DNA from: Hyposmocoma kahamanoa
Lineage: Eukaryota > Arthropoda > Insecta > Lepidoptera > Cosmopterigidae
DNA length: 64,000 nucleotides
Assembly: GCF_003589595.1 (NCBI RefSeq)
Contig: NW_020654748.1
Location: forward strand, 6,858,779 to 6,922,778
Direction of reading: 5' to 3'
Below are positions 55,310 to 64,000 of the stretch, piece by piece. Position numbers and translations under genes: made by a program. The notes under the pieces are model-generated. The model was not told where the DNA came from. It saw nothing but the letters and a program-made list of their open reading frames with translations, and did no database searches. The stretch's first letter is position 1; each line of letters begins with the position of its first letter.

Positions 55310-55520
55310 AATGGTTTCCACTGTGAATGCTGAATGAGGAGGTCCTGGATTCGATTCCCGGTAGAACCAAATTGGGAAATGTACTTTTCTAAATAGCTTC
55401 TGGTCTGGGTGTTCCGAGTATTGCCTTTTGTATATTCCGTTACTCTTGTATTTACACGGATTTCCCTAAATTGAGACCAGTGGCCGTAGCATGGCAGAAT
55501 ATGTGTGATAAACCTCCCCG
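55310..55520 (+). mobile_element. SINE-B copy
   Basis: B box GATTCGATTCCCGGTAGAAC, then CCAAATTGGGAAATGTACTT and TGGTCTGGGTGTTC. Confidence 0.7.
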
Positions 55521-56035
55521 TGACAATATATAATTCAGTTGATAAATATAAGTTTGCTTATTTGGTAATGAACTATTGTTATACATTTTGAAGAACAAGG
55601 ACAACGATATAAAATTACGTATATCGCTATCTTTGTCGTTGAATCATCATCATATTGTGAAAAAAATTATAAAATTAAAAAAGGTTTATCACTCGAATTT
55701 CACAGCTAAATGTGGATATAATAGCATTATCGAGGCGGCATACTACAGAGGCTGGTTTGGTTTCCTGGGCCATAATGAACATAAAATTCATTAGATATGG
55801 CGTTAGAGCATTTTTTTTCTTTATGAATGTACCAATTATGATATTTTATTTATGTACCCTCGAGGACTTTCCACCGGCCTGTGAGCCGTGGATTGTATAA
55901 TTTAGTTACAAAAAATATATAATTAAGGAATATTAATTGAATTTGTTTTCATTAAGCCAAGGTACGCTTAAAATTCTGCAAATTTTTAACACCCCTAATG
56001 AAATAAGCGAAATCTTATTAAAAATTTTATTTTAC
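55521..56035. other. Unrecognised AT-rich sequence
   Basis: Nothing recognised. Confidence 0.35.
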
Positions 56036-56039
56036 CGTT

Positions 56040-56165
56040 TTATCATATCTAAATCATATGTTTAAACGTTTCCATGGGTCGTGTAAAGGGCCTGAAAAGT
56101 TGATTTGTTTGAAAAAATAAATATACCTACCCGATTTAGATCTGAAAACATAATTTTATTTCCAA
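56040..56165 (+). repeat. Decayed R1 fragment
   Basis: CCATGGGTCGTGTAAAGGGC, GATTTGTTTGAAAAAATAAA and a diverged AAATCCGGAAAA-type end. Confidence 0.5.
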
Positions 56166-56650
56166 TTATCGAATGACTTTTCTAAACATATAATATATAA
56201 TACAATATTATCAGCTTTTTAACACAGTTAATTCCCTTAACTAAATCAACGAAAAGTAACTATAGTTTTGTATGAATGAAATCCGAATCATTTCCTCTAT
56301 ATTAAATATGTTACAGTCGAGTCAATCGGCCCACGTAATTACATAATGGACTATTTCTAATTGTCTTTCGATATCAAATTCTTGTTTAAATAATAATGAA
56401 TCCTTCACGAGGCGACGTAATACTTTAAATTAGATTAGCTTCTCTGCACTATAGATTTTAAGGCTTTCGTATTTATTCACTTAATGATTATCACTAAAGT
56501 GATCGACAATTCGACCATAAGACTAGTAGCATAGTAGAATAAGAACAAGTAGGGCAACTTCGTACCCAATAACACCGCGGCTTATAAGTACGCGCAACCG
56601 TGTACTGACGCACACATCCCTTGGAACATTTATTTTATTGAATACGACAT
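56166..56650. other. Unrecognised AT-rich sequence
   Basis: Nothing recognised. Confidence 0.35.
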
Positions 56651-56654
56651 TCTC

Positions 56655-56935
56655 ATGTCAAACTTTGGTAGCTATAAAGATACCTGGTTGAGCGACGAAA
56701 AACTTTCATACATTTCTCACAGGTGGCGCTGCGGTAAAAACAGTGAAAACAAAAATCAAAGATCTGTAAGAAACGCATAGAGATATTCGTAAGGTCTGCT
56801 GACTTGATCTGTAGCTCAGTTGGTAGAGCGGTTGCACTAGATTGGCATACAGACACAGGTTCGAGTCTTGTCAGATCGAAGGAATTTTTCTTTGTGTTCG
56901 ATCTTTATATTAATAACTATAACATCCCTTTTTTT
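56655..56935 (+). mobile_element. SINE-T copy with intact tRNA-like core and CTCF-like motif
   Basis: The core 56807-56878 can be folded as a tRNA: acceptor GATCTG/CAGATC, D arm GCTCAGTTGGTAGAGC, T arm ACAGGTTCGAGTCTTGT. The anticodon arm pairs poorly and no confident anticodon can be read. The leader (56655-56806) matches the leader at 8400-8530 and contains ACAGGTGGCGCTGCGG. The tail GATCGAAGGAATTTTTCTTT is the SINE-T tail. I treat it as a SINE, not a tRNA gene. Confidence 0.75.
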
Positions 56936-57470
56936 AATAACTTAGCAATGGATGTATACGAAACTCGATTACCTGGAAACCACCTCACAGTTTCATAGAT
57001 AGGACATAGACTTTCCAGTTTGTTTAAGGGTTAACGGCTCCTCCCCTTTACAATTACAAGAACTACTACATACAGCGTTTCTATTGTTAAGTTAACGTAA
57101 TGAAACACCCAGTGACTGTACGTTTTATCACCCAAGTTCGTCATTCGTTTTAATAAGGTTTCTGTACAGAAAATCGTACATTTATAAAAGAAAAGACTGG
57201 GTGGGTTTAAAGAAATCTCAGATAAATCCCTGAAGGATTGTAAACTGTGAACTATTCGTAACCTGTATGCCAGACAAGTACAGATGTTCGTGAATCACTC
57301 TTGTGGGTTCCAACGCGTCCGGATAGAAAAAAGTTATCTGCATTATAAAATTTTAGTCGATATTATGCCGGGCATTTATACTCTGGTCTTTAGACTAGTT
57401 TGTATTCTAAAACTGGCGTAGAGTTGAATTTAAATCTGAAATGTATAAGTTATAATTACAAATAATGTTA
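56936..57470. other. Unrecognised sequence
   Basis: Nothing recognised. Confidence 0.35.
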
Positions 57471-57474
57471 TAAA

Positions 57475-57785
57475 AAGAAACCGACCTCAAAATTTTGTGG
57501 AATTACATCTATTTGCCAGGTTTTATTGAAATCTGTTACCGGGAAGTGGGTGAAATCCAATAAACCGGGTTCATCCTATAATTGGCTACCCTTAGAGGTG
57601 GAATATTTTCTTCAGATTTAAATGGACCTCTACTGACTTCCCCTTTCCAAACATCGAAATCGGTTAAAAAATGTCAAAGTAATCGCGTAACATACGCATT
57701 TATTGGTAGGTGAATATATATTACACAAATAAAAATTCAACCGCACCCAGAACCTCCTCCTTTTTTTTCGGCCGGTTAAAAAAGT
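57475..57785 (-). repeat. Family H copy
   Basis: It aligns with 8745-9095 and ends ACCTCCTCCTTTTTTTTCGG. AAACCGACCTC at the other side is the inverse of the end word, so the element may have inverted termini. Confidence 0.6.
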
Positions 57786-57831
57786 ATATGTATACTGTAG
57801 CCTGTGATTCATTAATTCAACCTAGTTTAGG

Positions 57832-58310
57832 CATCTTTTTTTATTTATTTATTCAATTTCAAGAACAAATTTGACAAAAAACAACTCTTCTTTATCGCAA
57901 CGCAAAAACTTAGTGATTTAACCATCTAGCGATGAGCTAACAAGCTCGACACTTAAATTAACTTACAATTCACTAAAATATTAATTAATTCTAGAGTATA
58001 TGTCTACATTTAAATAAGTGCTATAGATATTATACTACAATACAATATAGTGTCTCTTTTAACAGTTTTGCATTTCTTGACATCACTCTCAGCAGTGTCA
58101 CTTAGCACTGTGCCTGGTAGATCGTTCAGAATTTCTGGTAGTATGTAGTCCGGCCTGCGCATTCGTTATACGTTGTTGTATCCCGGCAAAGTATATGTTG
58201 GAATGTATGTAAGCGACCGCAAATGTTCAGAGCGCATTCGCTTTCGCAGATTGTGTTTGAAATGATCGTATTCCTGACATGCGAATAGCATTCTAGCTAT
58301 GTGAAATACA
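57832..58310 (-). pseudogene. Decayed non-LTR retrotransposon 3' tail
   Basis: On the minus strand 58270-58030 reads HFKHNLRKRMRSEHLRSLTY, then IPTYTLPGYNNV, stop, RMRRPDYILPEILNDLP. This resembles the end of a jockey-like reverse transcriptase protein, where an LP near the end is conserved. The tail GAATAAATAAATAAAAAAA at 57856-57837 supports retrotransposition. Assignment to a clade is not possible. Confidence 0.45.
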
Positions 58311-58321
58311 TTTAAAACTCT

Positions 58322-58455
58322 ACAATCGAGTTCTTAGGTTTTTGCGATTGTTACACATAGGAAATGTAACTATTTTTCCGGATTTAAATCGCGTATATTT
58401 GTTTTTCAAACAAACCGACGTTTCGGGCCCTTTACAGGTCCCCTTGTCGCGGTCA
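58322..58455 (-). repeat. R1 copy
   Basis: GAGTTCTTAGGTTTTTGCGA to TTTACAGGTCCCCTTGTCGC, the complement of the R1 right half. Confidence 0.7.
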
Positions 58456-58587
58456 CTCTACAGTAACCAAATAATTTGTCATATATCCATGAGTACATAT
58501 GCAATTAGAGACACAAAAATATAGGAGGTATAGACTGTACGAGTAACCTTAATGTTTCTGCTTTCATCAGACATAGCAGTTTTCAGA

Positions 58588-58652
58588 AAGAAATAGATTA
58601 GGTGGCAGTACTTTTCTGGACGAACACATTCACAAGACTCTATTGCTATTCT
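58588..58652 (-). repeat. R2 5' end fragment
   Basis: AGATTAGGTGGCAGTACTTT, CTGGACGAACACATTCACAA on the plus strand, complement of the R2 start. Confidence 0.6.
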
Positions 58653-59082
58653 TATTGACTGATTTCATTATTCTATAGAAGTACATAACGTGAACGGAGG
58701 TATTTTAAAAGACGAATTCTATTTTAAACTGACTTAGTACCTACACTTATCCTTTCCACTACAATCTATTTCCATTTCTATTTCTGAGTGTGTAAAACAA
58801 AACACGCGCGAACGTGTATATGTATACGATAATATAGAAAATGATTGTCATTTGTCACTGTCAGTTGGGTTTGAAATCCGATCACAGGGGGCGACCGAAC
58901 AAACCAATATAAATACTAATAATACTTTAGTTCTACTTATATTTCACTATTCAGTTTGCTTCTCATACAATATTTAGAAATGAGATTTTTATAATGGGTG
59001 ACCAATTATAATTGGACCCTAAATATTATGCTATATTTTTTATCAGTTAATTAAACATTGTATGCGTTGCATTGCCATTGTC

Positions 59083-59470
59083 ATTGACGACCTCGGTGGT
59101 TACCTAGTTCTGCCGCCAAGCAGTAATGTGAACTGCGGTCCGGTTTGAGGGGCAAAGGTGCTGGTGAAATTACAAGCACATGACACTTGTCAACTTATGT
59201 CTTAGGGTGGCAGGCGCAATGGCAGTGCCCCTCAGATCTTTGTGATTAAGGCTCTGAACGGCACTGCAATTGCCATGGACAGGCGTGTCGCTTACCACCA
59301 AGCGCACGACTTATTCGCCCCGTCAATTAGTATCATAAAAAAGTAGAACGGTTTGCACTAAGGGCGCTAGAATGTCCTGGGTTCGATTCCCAGACTTTTC
59401 GAACTTTCTGGTGAATTCCATTACTATGGTACTCATAATGTAGGGAATCTTCTAGTTTGAGACCACGCAA
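59083..59470 (+). mobile_element. SINE-B copy split by R2
   Basis: 59083-59103 is the SINE-B head (TGACGACCTCGGTGGT). 59346-59470 resumes at AACGGTTTGCACTAAGGGCG and the B box GGTTCGATTCCCAGAC. R2 fills the gap. Confidence 0.75.
59104..59345 (+). repeat. R2 copy inside SINE-B
   Basis: 5'-truncated, starting CCTAGTTCTGCCGCCAAGCA and ending CAATTAGTATCATAAAAAAG. Confidence 0.8.
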
Positions 59471-59477
59471 GTAGTTT

Positions 59478-59780
59478 TAGTAGCAGTAGAGCTCCTTGTG
59501 TAAGATCGTCCAGGGAAGTACTGCCACCTTACCTATTTCCGGCGGCAAGCAATAATGTCAGCATTACTGTGTTCCGGTTTTGAAGGTAAGGGTGCTGGTG
59601 AAATTACAGGCACTGGGACTTGTCAACTTATGTCTCAGGGTGATGGGCGTAATGGAGTGACCCCTCAGATCTTTGCGATTTAAAGCTCTAAGTGGCACCG
59701 CAACTGTTATGGTCAGGGGTGTAGCTTACCATCAGGTGCACGACTTGTTCATCCCGTCACTTGATATTATAAAAAATAAG
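59478..59780 (+). repeat. R2 copy, full length
   Basis: TTTTAGTAGCAGTAGAGCTC to CGTCACTTGATATTATAAAA. It lies just 130 bases after the R2 inside SINE-B. The 74-codon frame is repeat-derived. Confidence 0.85.
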
Positions 59781-60600
59781 GCAATGGTTGTAGCAGCTTG
59801 GCAAATTTTTGTTGGGCTCTCGCTTTTGTTATTATTGTGTTTTATTTTCTCAATCTTTTTGGCTAGTTACATTTACGAACCGAAAAAAATTGTGTAGTAA
59901 TAATAATATTATTATTGCCAACTTTAGTTTACTAGCCATCTAATATTTTAAAATGGTTCAAATTCTTCAAAGACTTCGCAATCGGATGAATAATAAAGGA
60001 ACGCATACAAAACAAACAAACGTTCATTTTTATATTTTTATTATCTATGTGATAATAAAAATAATAAAGGACGATTGGGCTTTACCGTTTACTCTAATAA
60101 CTACATGTCACTGCAATAAACGTGATTATTCAACGAATTGCTTTATTGTAGTGAAATAAAAGCTTTTATTGCCTAAAACATAAAATAGATAAAAGATGAA
60201 ATGAGTAAGTAAAGTCTGAAAGAGTTAGAACCGTTTGTTTCATTTTGTATAACCTATCTACTATTATAAACAATACGATATATTAAATTTACAAAACAAC
60301 ATGTTCAATCATAGGTAACATTGACATCCAATATGTAGTATAAATAAAAATTAAAGGATCTTTCCACTGAAAGAGGGAGAGAGAGCAAAATGAGAGAAAG
60401 AAAATATTTATCGAATACTATTCACAAACATAACAACGATTTCCTACTTTAATACTATAATATTAGAGTTTGTAGTCCATAGCATAGATTGAATATTGTA
60501 TAAAATTAGTACTTTAATAAGTATAGACATACAGTTCTTGATCTACGATCGCTATGTACTGTTTACAGACCTGCTTATAAGTTATAGAACAAATATGTAA
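59781..60600. other. Unrecognised AT-rich sequence
   Basis: A GA-rich run lies at 60369-60410. No gene recognised. Confidence 0.35.
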
Positions 60601-60606
60601 CGTATA

Positions 60607-60805
60607 CAAAAAGTACACACTCTTAGCGCCTCACTAAGGTGACCCTGTGTCGCGGGTGCCATGGACACACACATAAACAACCACAAATGACGTCCAAACT
60701 CACGAGATAAATAAATGTAGGATATATAAATTTCTCCTGTCTCGGGAATCGAACCTGCGAACTCTTGCAGTCCAGCATGATAACCGATCGGCCACGGAGG
60801 TGGTT
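60607..60805 (-). mobile_element. SINE-A copy
   Basis: The complement reads CACCTCCGTGGCCGATCGGT (head), GGTTCGATTCCCGAGAC (B box) and the SINE-A body to GTGAGGCGCTAAGAGTG. Confidence 0.75.
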
Positions 60806-61009
60806 AATATGATTCAATAAGGACATCCGATAAGAAAATCCAACGAAGTGATAATTAATACTACAAAGACCGAATATTCGAGAGTCCTGTCGGATGAAAA
60901 GAATTTTTCTTATATTAATAATTATGAATATTTATTTTACTTCCATTTATCCGATTGACTTGAAATTTCTCATAACAAACTGCAGTATGAATCATAATTA
61001 GACGTCCAA

Positions 61010-61240
61010 AATGTAAACAAAGGAATTTCTTTGGAATCGAAAAAGGAGGAGGTTCTCATTGTCTACAATTCAAATATATATTACAAAATATGAACAGTAA
61101 ACAAAAACTTTAACAAATGCACTACGGAGACAAGAAAACATTCGAGTTCGAGAAACGAAGCAAGAATGACATCCATGACACTACAAAATGACGGTTCAAA
61201 AAGTTTTTGATAACGATTGTGTGTGTGTGTGTGTGTGACT
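61010..61240. repeat. Family H end and a (TG)n run
   Basis: AAAAAGGAGGAGGTTCTCAT at 61039-61058 is the family H end word. 61218-61237 is an uninterrupted TG dinucleotide repeat. Confidence 0.6.
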
Positions 61241-61480
61241 AGTGTCATAAAATTATTTACCACCTCAAACGTAGTGTTTTATTATAATTGTTGTATTGAA
61301 CAAAATTAAGTAAAAATATATGTTGCAAAATGGAAATTGTTCTTAGTTTTATTAGATTACAGCTTGAGAAGAGTTGTAAATGTTTATTCGCCCAAAATAG
61401 GAAACTACCATTTAAAATGTGTTGTTTGTACGGTTATTCCCTTTGCTTACATTTTTTTCTAATTATGATTTATACTCACA

Positions 61481-63006
61481 GACATATATCTAGATAGACG
61501 CCGCAAGTACAGCAATTTGTATCAAAACCAAGCGTGTCACATTTTTTGTACCCACTGTGACGTCACAAGAACTATTTAGTGATGGGAACCTCCTTCCGGT
61601 CGCTCTAAATCGATTGATTGAACGAAATACGTATAAAGCACGCTTATTCCATTCAATTAATCGATTCTAAATAGAATAATTTTTGTTCAACTATTTCTTT
61701 ATTACAAGTACTTAGTCGTAATATTAATATACTAGAAAATACTAGAATAAGATAGTTTAGTCCTTTATTTTACTTGTTTTTAAAAACGTTGATTGCTTCA
61801 AAAAAATTAAGACTATTATTTTCAAACGACTTCAAATATTAAAATTATTGTTCTTTCAGTAAAACGAGCTTATTATATAACATCCTTTTTGTAATAGAAG
61901 ATCTTATCGATTAACTTAAATAATGAAAACGCACGTCAATATATGAACTTGCTGCCTTAATTAATTTTACTAGATGGTTTTCTGTCGGTAATTGATCAAA
62001 TTGATGAATGGCAAGACAAATGAAAATGTTACTTCTTCTTTTTTTTCTTGAAACTGAAAATGTTACTTGTTTTTTTGCTTTATATATTTTTTTGTATTAC
62101 TCGTACTACATATCCGGCAATGTATGTAATTATCACTATATTCAGACATCCTAGGCAACGTGCTGCAAAAAAAATCGAAATTACAGATACTACTGATAAT
62201 AGATACTAGAAAACTGAAAAAAAAGAACGAAACGTTACTAAACGACATAATAAGGCCTAAGGATGGGTGTGAGGAAGAAAAAATGGCGGGTTTTAGTAGT
62301 TACATTTTTTTACACGAATTCATTTTTAGTTTATGTATATTACGTTGTGCTTTTCTTGACTATTAGTTACCATTAAGCTGATGGGTCTGAAAGCAATGCT
62401 TTATAAATAATAAACGACACAACAAAAGAGATATAGAATATTTTTATAATATTGCTAAGGTCATAATAATTTTCGTCCCTTTGTTTACAAAATCGATCAG
62501 AATCGAGAACAGTGGTGCCTAACGCATCACTGAATGTTAAATTTGGCCAAAAAGTTTACGAGCGGCCGTACCACGAAACTGAATGCTTTATACAAAAGTA
62601 CGTTTGTTCGATATTCATGGCGTATTAACAAAGGATCACAAATATATCGCACCAAGTAAAAGCTGCAATGTATTACAAATCATGAGGCATACACTCGGTT
62701 GTATATTTGTTTTCTCGAAACTCCAACAAAACCAAAATAATTGTTTTTAAAATAAATTATGCATCTTCTGATTACAAAATCACTTGCCCGTGGAAGGAAA
62801 CGTCCCTGTTTACCCTTTTACCCACAGTTATGGTGCTTTTGCAGTTTATAATGGCACAATTATGCATTTTTTCGCGTTTTCGAATGGTGTTTATCTACCA
62901 TAACGGTCGAGCGCGTTCTGAAGTGTAGCATCGGCATCTAAGTGAATTTCACTTACTTTGGGCACGCGAAGTACGTACACTCGCGCCGTCTATCTAGATA
63001 TATGTC
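61481..63006. mobile_element. 1.5-kb candidate DNA transposon bounded by inverted repeats
   Basis: The left end GACATATATCTAGATAGACG (61481-61500) and the complement of 63006-62987 are identical for 20 bases. They continue as CCGCAAGTAC against GCGCGAGTGTAC. The interior is 1.5 kb with no frame over 75 codons and no transposase motif I can see, so it would be non-autonomous or dead. No clear target duplication was found (flanks ACTCACA and CATGTAC). Confidence 0.5.
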
Positions 63007-63009
63007 CAT

Positions 63010-63560
63010 GTACATACTATAATGGAGTAATTTCACAAAAGATTAAATAAATATTATGGTAGCAAAGACTAGAATCGCAATAGCAAATCAGGCTTTCTAT
63101 AATAAAACACACATTTTTGCCTCTAAAGTACCTATACAATTGAAAAAAGGACTCATCAAAACCTATGTCTAGAGTACCACACTGTATGGTGCGAGACGTG
63201 GACAATAACAAACAAAGACAGAGAGACATTGTAGTCATTTCAAATGTGGTGCTGGACGCAAATGGAAAAAATAAAATGGCTTAAAAAGAAATCAAATGAG
63301 GAAGTTTTGGAAAGGGTTGGAGATGAGAGAAGTCTTTTGAATACAATAAAGAGGAGAAGGGAGAAAATGTTTGGACATTAGTTGCGTAATGACGAATTTG
63401 TGGGAGGATAGAAAAGAAAAGAAAGAGAGGAAGACCAAGAATGGCCTTTATTGAAAAAAATAGAAGATCAAAGTGAACAGCTATAGAGAGGTCAATGAAC
63501 TGGCTATGAACCGTGAGGAGAGTAAGATGCTACACCGACAAGAGTCTGGCTCTTAAATAA
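63010..63560 (+). pseudogene. RTE-like non-LTR reverse transcriptase C-terminus, dead
   Basis: The plus strand reads TRIAIANQAFYNKTHIFASK, VPIQLKKGLIKTYV, stop, STTLYG. After a one-base slip near 63193 it reads ETWTITNKDRETL, stop, SFQMWCWTQMEKIKW, then SNEEVLERVGDERSLLNTIK RRREKMFGH, stop. YG-ETWT, F--WCWR-M and R-GH-LR are characteristic of the region after the RT in RTE-type elements. The 3' end has GATGATGATGG, typical of that group. Three stops and a frameshift show it is inactive. Confidence 0.7.
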
Positions 63561-64000
63561 GATGATGATGGTAATAAAACATCATAATATTCAATAAAAT
63601 CAATATTGTTAACTCGTTTTATTACTGATCCCCATTGACTGAGAGAAAGTTGATGATCTTTAAACAGCTGAACAGATGTCCATCAAACATAGAACAGTCT
63701 CGATTAAATTAGCCGTCAAATAAATAATCGCTTTGAGATCAGACAGACACACAGATACACGGACAAAGGCTTCAAACTCCCTCATTTTAGGTCGAGGGTT
63801 AAAAATAGATGATCATTTTTTACATTTGTTTATTTTCACCATTCAATCATACCAGTTATCTGATTCCAAAGTCAGATATTTATTTTATTATGAGAACCGT
63901 AACAGCAGGGTTACCGAGGAAGGTGAATTTTAGTCAGTTGTTATTGATGTTTTCTTACCGGCTTTGTGTTACGGTCATCGAGTATATAACCAGAATTACA
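63561..64000. other. Unrecognised sequence to the window end
   Basis: Nothing recognised. TCATCGAGTATATAACCAGA at 63976 resembles TTATCGAGTGTATAACCAGA at 16904, a short shared word of unknown meaning. Confidence 0.35.

Noticed and set aside
56807..56878. A functional tRNA gene on the plus strand
   Set aside because: D arm, T arm and acceptor ends look tRNA-like, but the anticodon arm does not pair well, and leader and tail are shared with other SINE-T copies.

Overview
The window looks like nuclear DNA of an insect, most likely a moth or butterfly. It is AT-rich and gene-poor, it is packed with short tRNA-derived SINEs, 5'-truncated non-LTR retrotransposons and MITEs, and its repeat set is of lepidopteran type. 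That placement comes from the style of the repeats, not from a diagnostic gene. Almost every open reading frame is a chance frame inside a repeat. No bacterial, organellar, rRNA or functional tRNA gene was seen. Family labels used here (R1, R2, SINE-A, -B, -C, -D, -T, family H, MITE M, elements A and B) are local names only.

Layout. 0-10 kb: relics of a Penelope-like protein (about 2.2 kb) and a tiny Crypton-like reading frame with its own polyA signal (3.2 kb), then SINEs, R1/R2 repeats and a 446-bp MITE with TTA target duplications (7.4 kb). 10-23 kb: mostly unrecognised AT-rich DNA with scattered R2 and SINE copies, a 141-bp MITE (14.5 kb) and a 447-bp piggyBac-type MITE flanked by TTAA (17.6 kb). 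23.4-26.5 kb: the largest mobile element, a broken endonuclease plus reverse transcriptase non-LTR retrotransposon on the minus strand. 26.8-36.5 kb: MITE M, more retrotransposon relics, two copies of an unnamed element (one interrupted by a retrotransposon tail), and several near-perfect hairpins.

37.7-42 kb is the only repeat-poor part and the best candidate for host genes. Two minus-strand coding regions lie there: 117 codons at 38854-39207 and 247 codons at 37693-38436, the latter probably ending in a splice donor. A GC-rich, promoter-like patch lies upstream near 40.1 kb. I do not recognise either protein. 42-64 kb returns to nested repeats: a MITE M copy expanded from about 0.4 to 2.3 kb by insertions (43.6-46 kb), many R2 and SINE copies, a 1.5-kb unit bounded by 20-bp perfect inverted repeats (61.5-63.0 kb), and a dead RTE-like reverse transcriptase tail (63.0-63.6 kb).

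The genes do not form a pathway. The value of the window is in transposon biology: several paralogous repeats preserve the empty sites of MITE insertions, so target duplications and order of insertion can be read directly.
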